Assembly (NCBI RefSeq): GCF_042186555.1
Contig: NC_133325.1
Coordinates: forward strand, 96,410,110 to 96,474,109
Length of the DNA: 64,000 nt
Origin: Aquarana catesbeiana
Lineage: Eukaryota > Chordata > Amphibia > Anura > Ranidae
Direction of reading: 5' to 3'
Below, piece by piece: positions 53,480 through 63,731 of the stretch. Below the pieces are notes generated by a model. That model worked only from the letters and a program-made list of their open reading frames with translations, had not been told where the DNA came from and ran no database searches. How positions within the stretch are numbered: position 1 is the stretch's first letter; every line of letters begins with the position of its first letter. Made by a program: the position numbers and the translations under genes.

Positions 53480-54170
53480 CATAACGATCCATCTGATAAG
53501 CAGTTGGAAGCCCTTTCTTGCTGGTGGATCCTGCTGTGACTTGGCTTTTTCAAACCATGTTTGACTGGTCCACATCTCTTCAGATGTCTAGCCACTGTGG
53601 TTGATCCCCTGTTTATTGAACGTATGGAGCAGATAGATGAAATTTTAGCTGTGACAGTTTGCTGGAAGCCCCCTGTCTCATCTCTCCCATGTGCCTCATG
53701 TCAGTGCATATGTGTAAGACTTTTTTGGCCAAAGTGCTGGGTTGCAAGAAGCACTTGATCCACATTTCCTAAGAGTTTTTGTTCAGAAATGGTTCTTTCC
53801 TACTGTGGATCGAGCTGTGTCTTGCCTGAACAAGGTGCTCACTGTATCGGTGGAGGATTCATCCTCCTATAGAGGATCCACCCGATAAGCAGTTGGAAGC
53901 CTTTTTTTGCTGGTGGGTCCTGCTGGGCCTTTGCTTTATCAAACCCTGTCTGACTGGTTTAAATCTCTTGAGAGATCTAGCCACTGTGGCTTATTGAATT
54001 AATGGAGCAGATGGATGAAGTTTTAGTTGTGCCAGTTTGCTGGAAGCCTCCTGTCTCATCTCTCGCATGTGCCTCATGTCAGTGCATATGTGTAGGACAG
54101 TTTGGCCAAAGTGCTGGGCTGGCAGAACCATTGTGCAAGAAGCAAGAAGCACTTGGTCAACATGGCTTTC
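53480..54170. repeat. Direct duplication, about 300 bp copies offset by 389 bp
   Basis: 'GATAAGCAGTTGGAAGCC' at 53495 and 53884 starts two similar segments that both contain 'CAGTTTGCTGGAAGCC', 'CCTCATGTCAGTGCATATGT' and 'GGCCAAAGTGCTGGG'. Broken open frames ('SSSYRGST', then a Ser/Pro-rich 'SPSPTVKKHF' at about 54260) hint at a retroelement gag remnant, perhaps DIRS-like, but I cannot confirm this. Confidence 0.6.
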
Positions 54171-55059
54171 TAGTTGCATTGTCTCTCCAGACAAGCTCTT
54201 GGATGTTACGGGTGGCAAGAGCACCTGTCTTCCCAGCAGAAGAAACCTAGGGAGCAGACTGCTAAGTCATCTCCCTCTCCGACTGTCAAGAAACACTTTC
54301 GGTTCTCTGGTCCTTCGATTCCAACATCTAGAGACACCCAAAGCTTGGCTTCCAGCCCTCTCTTAAAGTCTGGCATCCCCCACCTCCCAAATCCTTAAAC
54401 AACTTTCCTCCACATAAGAAAGCATGGAAGTGGTAATTACAAAAATCTTTTAAATACACCTGGTCACTTGTTTGAGACTTAGATGGAGGGAACATTCTTG
54501 TTGTGTCAGCCGATCGAGTTTTCCCTTTTTATTCTCCATATTGCACTGGAAATAGAAAAGTGAGAATGCCATTGTGGTGGCAACAAGAAACGACCTTTCA
54601 GCCATTTTTACACATTAGGTTCAGTTTGGCTAAATCTTTGTGTATTGTGTGTTAGATAAACACGATTCACATAATCTTAGCTAATCATTTTTTTAATTTT
54701 TTTTTTTTTATCACAAATAAGTCTTTGATTTTTCCAGTATAAAAGTTATATTCCTCTTTCCCAAGTTGTCCTTGCTGATGACAGTGGCAATATGTTGCTA
54801 CATGTTTGATGATCTATATTTTTCCATGTGCTGCTTTTAGACTATCAAAGGCTTCATTTATCTGCTATCTGTGTCTGGCACACGTTAGCCTGTTTCCGTG
54901 TGAATATTTCAGCTCTTGGTCCCCAGAGAGCCCACCATATAATGTAAATATAGGGACACTAGCTGAGAATAGTGTTCTTATTTTAGCAAGTAGAATATCC
55001 TGTATAGAGACATGAAGCGTAATGTGCTAACTGCAATTCCTGTAGTTTATAAAACTATA

Positions 55060-55453
55060 AAATTTAAATATCTCCATACACGGCATTTAACACTTCTTAC
55101 AGGTTACCTGTTTAAAGTTACACAGGAGTCCTTGGGCTAGAATTTTTGTTCTCGCTCTAACATTTGTAACGATACCTCACATGTGGTGTGATCACTGTTT
55201 ATGCATATGCATGCACAAATTACGTATGCGTTCGCTTTTGCGAGCAAGCACGGAGTAATGGGGGTGCTTTCGATTTTTTTTTTACTTAGATATTTTATTT
55301 TTACACCGTCCCTTTTGTCCCTAATTTTTTTTTTTTTTAGCACTTTTATTCCTATTACCTTGTAAAAGAAATAAGAGATGACAGATCCTCCTTATGGAGA
55401 GATCTGGGGTCAATAAGACACCCCAGAGCTCTCCTCTACATTTAAAAGCAAAA

Positions 55454-55487
<34 letters not shown>

Positions 55488-55770
55488 TCCTTTGCTTTAA
55501 AAAAACTTTGCTTCGGCCGTAGACCGGAAGTGACGTCATGATGTCACTCTGGCTCTTCAAGACCATAGAGGGGATGAGAGACATTCTGGTCTCTGGTAAC
55601 CTCTATGGCTGGCCTCGTGACCCGTCGGATCGCTTCTCGGGCGTGCAGGTAAAAACTGTAAGCCTGAGAAACACTGGGAAATGGCGGGAGGAAGGGACGA
55701 ACCCTCCCGCTGTTCCGGAAAGCGATTCAGCAGCTAATTAGCCGCTCGGACTGCGTTCATGAGAAAGTAT
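55060..55770 (+). repeat. Interspersed repeat, 'CGATACCTCACATG' family, copy A
   Basis: 'TACAGGTTACCTGTTTAAAG', 'GGGCTAGAATTTTTGTTCTC', 'ACGATACCTCACATGTGG', an A-run at 55457-55485, and 'GCTAATTAGCCGCTCGGAC' at the end. Class unknown; related copies at 18190, 55780 and 61430. Confidence 0.65.
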
Positions 55771-55779
55771 TTAATAATT

Positions 55780-56330
55780 TAAGTATTTAATAATCTCCAT
55801 AGGCAGCATTATTAAAGCCTATACAGGTTACCAGTTAGAGTTACACAGGAGGTCTGGTGCTAGAATTATCACTATCGCTCTGATGTTCGCATCGATACCT
55901 CACATGTGTGGTACGATCTTAGTATGCTCTTGCCTTTGCGCACGGCGGGAACACTAAAAATCTTTTTCTTTTTATTTATTTTATTAAAATATTTATTTTT
56001 ACACTGTCCCTTTAAAATATTTTTATCACTTTTATTGCTATGGAATGTAAATATCCCTGGTAATGGCAATAAAAAGTGACTGAGACATCTGGAGTCTATT
56101 AAACCCCAGATCACTTATCTGCCCTGAAAGCATCTGATCAAACCAAGATTGGTTTGATCAGATGCTTTTTACAAGTCAAAAATGACTTGTTTACATTCTA
56201 CAGAAATCGGAAGTGACAAACTACTCTAGTCGCTTCTGGTTTCGTATACAATAGAGATGACCGGGGACGTTCCGAATATTCATCGGTCAAGTCTATCTAA
56301 ATCTGCAAATGCATCTATTACCACCCTCTT
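55780..56330 (+). repeat. Interspersed repeat, 'CGATACCTCACATG' family, copy B
   Basis: It repeats copy A head to tail: 'TACAGGTTACCAGTTAGAG', 'GGTGCTAGAATTATCACTAT', 'TCGATACCTCACATGTGTGG'. It includes a perfect hairpin at 56127-56168 (19-bp arms, loop AGAT). Confidence 0.65.
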
Positions 56331-56666
56331 CCCAGACTGATATTTCTGCTGTCCAGAGGTGTCTTCATTGCTCTTCCGTCCTCCATCAACTTTGCATGGC
56401 AAAGATTTTACAAATATCCATTTAGAACTTGTGAACAGTTATATCTCTGTTTCTGCTGCAAATTTTGATACACTTGTAAAATCCATCACGGGACACAGAG
56501 TGTCTTTATATTCATTACGAATAGCTGTGTTAGAAAATGTCCACAAATAGTATGTTCACAAGTGCTGTTTATATTTTATCATTATAAAAATTGTGGCTTT
56601 GGGCTTTAAATGCAATAGTGCCCATCAGAGTTCCTCATTAAATGTGTATGTTATCTGTGCTTGCAG

Positions 56667-56781
56667 TGCCAAAATTGTTGTACATCTCCATCCACCCTCT
56701 CCAAACAAAGAACCCGGACCGTACCAAACTAGCCGATACTCTTACGTCAAGCTTTCATTTAGAGAACATGGTCAAATTGAG
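56667..56781 (+). CDS. VPS36: VPS36 exon 4, residues 79-117
   Basis: 115 bp: completes the Ser codon, then 'AKIVVHLHPPSPNKEPGPYQ' and 'TSRYSYVKLSFREHGQIE'. Acceptor 'TGTGCTTGCAG', donor 'GAG|GTAAAT'. Strong match to human 'AKIVVHLHPAPPNKEPGP' and 'SYIKLSFKEHGQIE', the C-terminal half of the GLUE domain. Confidence 0.97.
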
Positions 56782-56888
56782 GTAAATATTACATGTTCTT
56801 ATTGTTATCTATATATTTCTCTCTTCCTTATTTAGGTTCACTATAGTAGGTTTAGCTTGCCTTATATGACTTTTGTTGAATATTTGTT

Positions 56889-57240
56889 AAAGTGATTCTA
56901 AAGGTTGTATTCTTTTTCTTAAATGACAAACATGTTATACTTACCTGCTTTGTGCAATGGTTTTGCACAGAGCAGCCCCAATTCTCTTTTTTTTTTTGGG
57001 TCCCCCACTGGCAGTCCTGGCTCCTCCCCCCTGCCGAGTGCCCCAATAGCAAGCCTCTTGCTAGGGAGGGACTTGAGCAAGCTCGCTCCCATGAATGGAC
57101 ATTGTCCATTTATACACAGAGCACAACTTGGGCCTGCCCTCTATGTTCTCCTTATTGTCTCACCCTCCCCTCCAATCAGTTCTCAGAGCTTTCCCCACTG
57201 AGGTCTGCAGAGTGTAATTTCAGCTTCTCGTCCCTTGCTT
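56889..57240. repeat. TTAA-type repeat fragment
   Basis: It opens 'TTAAAGTGATTCTAAAGG' at 56889 and contains 'TTTTGCACAGAGCAGCCC' as in 28990-29040 (inverted) and 31840. The right end is lost at the junction with the CR1 element. Confidence 0.55.
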
Positions 57241-57347
57241 TCTGAAAGCTTTAGACAAGCTGTAGAAATGTATACAAAGGAGGGGAAGCTCATGGCTATA
57301 ATGGTATTGACACAGCCCCAAATGATCCACAGTGGCTCAAAGGTGAT

Positions 57348-58552
57348 ATGGTCCAGAAATATTTAGGCAGAATAAAGGTGGATAAAGCACCTGGACCAGA
57401 TGGCATATGCCCACGGATCCTAAAAGAATTGAGCTCTGTCATTTCAAAGCCATTGTTTCTAATTTTTAGGGACTCGTTAATGACTGGAATGGTACCACTG
57501 GATAGCGTAGGGCCAATGTGGTACCCATATTTAAAAAGGGATCAAAGTCTTTACCAAGTAACTATAGACCTGTTTGTTTAACTTCTATAGTCGGAAAGAT
57601 ACTGGAGAGTTTAATAAAACACCACATAGATTTCTTGCTGAAAAAAAAACATTTTAAGCAACAGACAGCATGGATTCATGAAAGACAGAAGTTGTCAGAC
57701 AAATCTGATTTCTTTTTATGAAGAGGTAAGTAAAACCTTGGTCAGAGGGGTGGCTGTGGACATAGTATACTTGGATTTTGCAAAAGCGTTTGACACAGTT
57801 CCCCACACATGGCTCATGGGTAAGGTAAAGTCTACAAGCTTGGAAAGATCAATTTGTAAATGGATAGAAAACTGGCTAAAAGACCGAATTCATAGAGTGT
57901 AGTGGTTAATGACTTGTACTCTGAATGTTCTAAGGTTATCAGTGGTGTACCCCAAGGTTCAGTGCTGGGACCCTTACTTTTTAATATCTTTATAAATGAT
58001 ATAGGGTCTGGGAATAAAAGTATCAATTCAGTGTTTGTAGTTGACACCAAGCTATGCAGTGGAATAACGTCCTTACTGGATGTCTCCAACTTACAAGCCA
58101 ACCTCAGTGCACTCTTTAGATGGGCAACCATGTGGCAAATGAGGTTTAATGTTGATAAATGTAAAGTTATGCACTTGGGGGATAAGACTATGCATGCATC
58201 ATACATACTAGGGGGAGTACAACTGGGGGAATCAATTGTGGAGAAGTATCTGGGGGTTTTGGTAGATCATAAGCTTAATAATAGCATGCAATGCCAAGCT
58301 GCGGTTTCCAAAGCGAGCAAAGTCCTTTCTTGTATTAAGAGAGGTATGGACTCCAGAGAGCGAGATATCATTTTACCCTTGTACAAATCATTAGTAAGAC
58401 CTCATCTGGAATATGCAGTTTTAGTTTTGGGCACCAGTTCTCAAAAAGGATATCGGCAAACTGTAGAAAGTGCGGAGAAGAGCAACCAAACTGATAAGAG
58501 GCATGGAGGAGCTCAGCTAAAGATTAGAGGAACTAAATGTATTCTCTCTTGA
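57348..58552 (+). pseudogene. CR1 reverse transcriptase, inactive
   Basis: Frames break at about 57560, 57700 and 57900. The first catalytic Asp block ('DFAKAFDT') is intact, but the usual F-A-D-D motif reads F-V-V-D at about 58036-58047, losing one catalytic Asp. The last frame ends at 58552. Confidence 0.88.
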
Positions 58553-58634
58553 GAAGAGAAGATTAATGGGGGATATGATCAATATGAATAAATATAAATA
58601 AGTGGTACATATAGTGAACTTGGTGTCATCCTCT

Positions 58635-59130
58635 TTAAAGCGGAATTCCACCCAAAAGTGGAAGTTCCACTCTAAGCACTTCTCACCCCCTTCTATGCCA
58701 CATTTGGCATGTCATTTATTTATTTATTTTTTGCTGGTGGTGGTGGTGGTGGGGGAGTGGGTACCTAGTTTTTACAGGTACCTGCTCCCGCTTCCGCTTG
58801 GGCAGCCTAGGCGACTTGAGTGGAAGTTCTCCTCTCCCCCTCCCTCCCTGCAATCTTCTGGGACGTCACAGGTCCCAGAAGATTGCCCGGCCATTGAGGA
58901 GGCGCAGCGAGACCTGTGCATGCGCACTTTGCTGTGAAGCCACAAGCTCTCACAGCCGGGTGCCCACACTTGTAATGCCGGGGAGAGGCGAGGGAGCAAA
59001 CAGAGGGTTTGGGCGGCCACATCGCTGGATCGTGGGACAGCTGAGTGTGTGTTTATTAAAAGTCAGCAACTACACTTTTTGTAGCTACTGACTGTTAATA
59101 AACACAAAAACGACTGAAACGCCACTTTAA
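58635..59130. mobile_element. TTAA MITE inserted in the CR1 3' region
   Basis: TTAA at 58635-58638 and 59127-59130; ends 'TTAAAGCGGAATTCCACCC' and, complemented, 'TTAAAGTGGCGTTTCAGTC'. Its removal joins CR1 sequence as '..CTTTAAGGTCATC..'. Related to 31050-31414. Confidence 0.83.
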
Positions 59131-59549
59131 GGTCATCACAGAGGACAAGGGGGCACTCTTTACATCTGGAGGAAAATAAATTTAATCTCTAAATACGGAA
59201 AGATTTCTTCGCAGTAAGAGCTGTGAAAATGTGGAATAGACTCCCTCGAGAGGTGGTTCTGGTCAGCTCTGTAGATTGCTTGAAAAAAGGCCTGGATTCT
59301 TTCCTAAATGTACAGAATATAACTGGGTACTGACATTTATAGGTAAAGCTGATCCAGGGAAAATCCGATTGCCTCTTGGGGGATCGGGAAGGAATTTTCC
59401 CCCTGCTGGAGCAAATTGGATCATGCTTTGCTGGGGTTTCCTTCCTCTGGATCAACTGTGGGTGAAGGATTGTGTATATGGGATTGTATGTTCATTTTTT
59501 TTATTGTGGCACTTTGAACTGATGTATAGAAGACTGCAGATAAAATAGT

Positions 59550-60540
59550 GAAGGGTCGGATAATTCTGGGAGGCTGTACAATGACGTCCTCCCAGAATCA
59601 TGCTCCCTGGGGCACGCACATGGGAGTGTCCGTGTTTGCCGGGTTCTCAGGACCTGGCGCGTCACGGTTTGGGGTAAAAGGCCAATCCCAGCTGCCCTTT
59701 ACCACGCAATCGCTTTGTCCAATCACGGAGCGATTACTGTCAACAAACCAGTGCCATGTCCGGTTCTCCCCGCTCCTCACACCGATTGTGTAAGGAGAGG
59801 AAGGAGAGCTGCAGCGTGAGGCTACCTGAGTTTTTTTTTTTTTTCTATTCCAAGTGCCACATCTGTGCCCAACAATGCCCCATTAGTGTCACATCAGTGC
59901 CCATCAGTAAGTGCTCATCAGTGCCACCCTATTACTGGATCCTCATTAGCGCCTGTCAGTGCCATAAAAATGTGAAAAAATACGTAGAAAAATATGTTTT
60001 GTTTTCATTTTCTTTCCACATTTTCCAAAAACTTGTGGAAATAAAATGACATGTTCAAAAGACTCATTATGCCTGATAGAATATACATTGGGGTGTTTTC
60101 TTTCAAAAATTGGGTCATTTTGTGGGCGTTTCCATTGTCCTGGTGCTCCAGGGCCTTCAAAAGTGTCATAGGTTGTCAGGAAATTATGTGTGTGATTTAT
60201 GCTCCTAGAACGCCTGACGGAACCCCCTGCATATTGGGCCTCTGTATGTGGCCAGGCTGTGTAAAAATCTGACACATGAGGTGTCGCCATACTGGGGAGG
60301 AGTAGCAGAATGTGTTTTGGGGGTGTAGTTGTAAGTATGCATATGCCACGTGAGAGAAGTAACCTTTTTAATATTACAATTTTGTGAAAATAAATAAATA
60401 TCCTAATTTTGCAAAGAATTGTGGGAAAAAATGAAAACACGAAAAAACTCACCATGCCTCTTACTAAATACCTTGGAATGTCTTTCCCAAAAAGGGTTCA
60501 TGTGGGGGGTATTTGTACTTTCATCAGTGCATTAACATGT
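59550..60540. repeat. Composite interspersed repeat in VPS36 intron 4
   Basis: It starts with a hairpin (59563-59573 with 59588-59598, 'ATTCTGGGAGG'). 59860-59965 is an array of 'CATCAGTGCC' motifs, the complement of the array at 40030-40165. 60000-60480 has 'GACACATGAGGTGTCGCCAT' and 'AGAATGTGTTTTGGGGGTGT' blocks. No exon within it. Confidence 0.55.
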
Positions 60541-60560
60541 ACTATTGGTCTCGTATTTAG

Positions 60561-60650
60561 TTCAGTCGACGACTGTCAGAGGAGTTAACACAAAGAAGAT
60601 GGGAAAGGACATCATCCTCGCCCTCTATTCAGATGAATAAAGGTCCACAG
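60561..60650 (+). CDS. VPS36: VPS36 exon 5, residues 118-147
   Basis: 30 codons: 'FSRRLSEELTQRRWERTSSS' and 'PSIQMNKGPQ'. Acceptor 'CTCGTATTTAG', donor 'CACAG|GTAAAG'. It matches human 'FYRRLSEEMTQRRWE' and '..NRGPQ', the closing helix of GLUE and start of the linker. The following exon is outside the window. Confidence 0.97.
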
Positions 60651-60849
60651 GTAAAGTCTGTCTGTCTGTCTTCTACATCTTCCCCATCTTCCACATTCCT
60701 TTTAGTCTTCAAGTCCTACTGGAACTGTTGAGGACGTATATTGGTTGCAATAAGTTTTTGCCTACTTTTGTATTGTGTTGCTATATTCCTGGCTCCAGAA
60801 AAAGTATATATCCAGAGTTGAATACTTAACTTTTTGTTTGTTTTTTTCA

Positions 60850-61082
60850 TTAAATTTAAACAAAAGTTATGCTTAACTGCTCTGTACAAGAGTGTTGCAC
60901 AGAGCAGTGGCTTACCTTCTCTTTTTTTCGGTCCCCCTCTGGCTCTGTCTGCTCCTCGCCCTTCTCCGAGTTTCCCCTTTGCAAACCATGTGCTGAGGGG
61001 TCACTCGTGCGTGCGTGCGTTCTCCTGAGCTGAGCTGTGTGCGTCTGTAGACACAGACTGCATATCTCGGCCATGTCCCTTC
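60850..61082. repeat. Left part of a TTAA-type repeat, split by the hAT element
   Basis: 'CTCTGTACAAGAGTGTTGCA' and 'GGTCCCCCTCTGGCTC' before 61083 continue after 62232 as 'GAGTCACAGCAGCAAGAGCC', the 19856 family. Confidence 0.55.
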
Positions 61083-61223
61083 TAGAGAGGCACAATTCTG
61101 GAAAAAATTAGAATCACGATTTTTTTGCTTAGAAAAAAAAGATCACGTTTCTCAAAAACTGTAAACATGTAAAAATCATCTTTTTTTTTTTTTTGCTTAG
61201 AAAATGACTCGGAACCCCCAAAC

Positions 61224-61285
<62 letters not shown>

Positions 61286-62231
61286 GCAGACACTCTAGGG
61301 AATGAAATGGCGCCAGTTGGAACTTTTTATGTCACGCAGTACTTGCGCGGTAATTTTGCAAACGCAATTTTTTTTGGGGGGGGGGGGGGGCAAAATTTTC
61401 ACAAATAAAAAAACAAAACCGTAAAGTTAGCCCATTTTTTTTGTATAATGTAACAGATGATGTTACGCCGTCACCGAGTAAATCGATACCTCACATGTCA
61501 CGCTTTAATATTGCGACACTCGTGGTATGGCGCCAAACTTCGTTACTTCAAAATCTCAATAGGCGACAGTTTTTTTTTTTTTTTTTTACAGGTTACCTGT
61601 TTAGAGTTACAGAGGATGTCTAGTGCTAGAATTATTGTTCTCGCTCTAACGTTTGCGGTGATATCTCACATGTGTGAATTGGATGTCGTTTACATATGCG
61701 GGCGAGACTTGCGGGGACGGGGGCAGTTTAATTTTTTTTTTAATTGTTTTATTACACTTTAACAATTTTTTTTTTAGATCAGATATAGATAGATAGATAG
61801 ATAGATAGATAGAGACTGACTGTGACTCACATTTCAGTAGAGAACTAGCCACTCATGAATACGCTTGTCGGCGCAAGGGTGCGCTGTCCCCGGGACCTCT
61901 GTGGGAAGAAGAAACGCAATACTGCCCAATCCACAGCATCACGTTCTTTGCTGACGCCAGTTACGGTATCTCCACCATTTGCGTTCCATGCTGGCTCCAT
62001 CGCGGCTGACCGCTTCCCCTCCGCTATGATACTGGCAACCTCACCATCACGTCACAATACGGATGCCAGCATCCCGGGGACACCATTGATCGCTGTGCGC
62101 TTTTTACCTCCTCAAATGTAAGCTTATAATTTCTTATTTTAACCCTTTAAGAATCGTTCGAATCCGGGATTGAGATCGTGAGGGGCAGAGAATCGCGATA
62201 ACGATTCTCCACGATTAATCGTGCAGCTCTA
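61083..62231. mobile_element. hAT element, 1149 bp, duplication GTCCCTTC
   Basis: GTCCCTTC at 61075-61082 and 62232-62239. The ends are 'TAGAGAGGCACAATTCTGG' and, complemented, 'TAGAGCTGCACGATTAATCG'. It contains an (AT)n tract, a 'CGATACCTCACATG' family copy (61430-61770) and a (GATA)n run at 61784-61812. No intact ORF. Confidence 0.87.
61227..61282. repeat. (AT)n microsatellite
   Basis: About 28 AT repeats without interruption, inside the hAT element. Confidence 0.95.
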
Positions 62232-62873
62232 GTCCCTTCCTTACAGGATTTGAGTCACAGCAGCAAGAGCCAATGGTTCCCGCTGCTATCTGTGTAGCCT
62301 GTGAGAAGAGAAAGAGAGAGCAGCCCTGCTGCAAGTGGTCCATTGCAAAACTGCTAAATTATTTACTAGCGTACATTTTCCTGTGGTTTTCATGATTAGA
62401 GAATCAGTATATCACACAATAACATCTGATTGCTCACTGTTCTCGTACCGTGTCTGCTAGCTTATGTGTGATCATACCTGTAAAAAGCCTCCTTCAGTTT
62501 TACAAGCTTGTTTTTTTCTGGCCTTTTGTTTTTAATGTAAAGCAAGGATTCCCTGAGGATACGCATAGTTAGCACTTGTTTGCCTGTGACTCATCAAACC
62601 CGTGGGACATAAGTAAAGTATAATTCTTAATATACAATAAACTGCATGAAGATTACATTTTCAGAGGTACCAACAAGTTACTTGGTTGCAGCCACTCCTA
62701 ATCTATAAAGCCCTTGAAGTATGCGACTTTGGTGAAATGTTAAAGCTGAACTCCGAGCATATAAAAAGGTCAAAAATGAATGCAGCTAGGTATAAGAAAT
62801 CCATGACATTATTATTTATGTTTTTAATGCAACTAGTGCAAGTACCTACATTTTGATCTGGTACAGTGCCTTG

Positions 62874-63236
62874 AAAAAGTATTCACACCCCTTGAAATTT
62901 TCTTCATTTTGTCATCTTGCAACTAAAAATGTAAATGTATTTTATTGGGATTTTATGTGATAGACCAACAAAAAGTGGCACATAATTGTGAAAAGGAAGG
63001 AAAAGGATAAATGTTTTTCAAAGTTTTTACAAATAAATATGAAAAGTGTGGCGTGCTTTACTCTGATACCCCATAACTAAAATCTAGTGGAACCAATTGC
63101 CTTCAAAAGTCACCTAATTAGTAAAAAGAGACCACCTGAGTGTCATTGAATCTCTGTATAAATACAGCTGTTCTGTGAATCCCTCAGAGGTTTGTTAGAA
63201 CAAACCGCATCATGAAGGCCAAACATCAACCTCTTG
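62874..63236. mobile_element. Tc1/mariner 5' fragment
   Basis: It starts after TA (62872-62873) with 'CAGTGCCTTGAAAAAGTATT' and runs through 'GATAGACCAACAAAAAGTGG' to 'CCGCATCATGAAGGCCAA', the usual region just before a Tc1 transposase start. The transposase itself is absent. Confidence 0.85.
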
Positions 63237-63521
63237 CAATCCCCTTTCCATAAGCACTCAGACTGGGAAAGAGAGGGGTAGCACCAGGAGCAAAGCAAGT
63301 GTGTTTTGTGCAAGGAACCTGCTGATCGGAGAAGTGGGCAAAGAGATGGCCTTATCAGTCGGCTCTTTTATCTCCAGTCAGTATCTGAGGTAAATTGAAA
63401 TACCTGAGCAGGTGAAACGGGTAAATATGTATTTCATCTGTGTACTTTGCTGCTTGCCTCAAGTTCAGCTTGGAGATAGTAACAGATCTGTGATTATATT
63501 TGCAGGATCTGGAGGAAGGAC

Positions 63522-63711
63522 CCATTGGGGGAGACTTACTAAAGCTGGTGCACACAGAATCTGGTGCAACTGTACATAGTAACCAATCAGCTTCCTTTTT
63601 TTTTTTTTTTGTCAAAGCCTAATTGAACAAGCTGAAGTTAGAAGCTGATTGGCTACAATGCACAGCTGCACCAGATATTGCACTCTCCAGTTTTAGTAAA
63701 TCATCCCCATT
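63522..63711. mobile_element. Palindromic MITE, 'ACTAAAGCTGGAG' family
   Basis: The left 'TTGGGGGAGACTTACTAAAG' faces the right 'TTTTAGTAAATCATCCCC'; centre 'GAACAAGCTGAAGTTAGAAG'. Borders 'CATTGGGG' and 'CCCCATTG'. Confidence 0.85.
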
Positions 63712-63731
63712 GTCACAGTGGGGTTGACTAA

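Larger units (their letters stand above)
57270..59515 (+). mobile_element. CR1 LINE, 5'-truncated, split by a TTAA MITE
   Basis: It begins in RT ('KVDKAPGPDGICPRILKE', about 57377), then 'VYLDFAKAFDTVPH', 'SGVPQGSVLGPLLFNIFIND', 'FVVDTKLCSG', 'FNVDKCKVMHLG', 'KYLGVLVDHKL', 'IKRGMDSRERDIILPLYKSL', 'HLEYAV'. The 3' UTR ends '..CCTTCCTCTGGATCAACTG' and a T-rich tail. The MITE at 58635-59130 interrupts it. Confidence 0.9.

Noticed and set aside
61855..62121. 88-codon plus-strand frame as a candidate VPS36 exon
   Set aside because: It lies inside a hAT element bounded by GTCCCTTC and has no similarity to VPS36 after residue 147.
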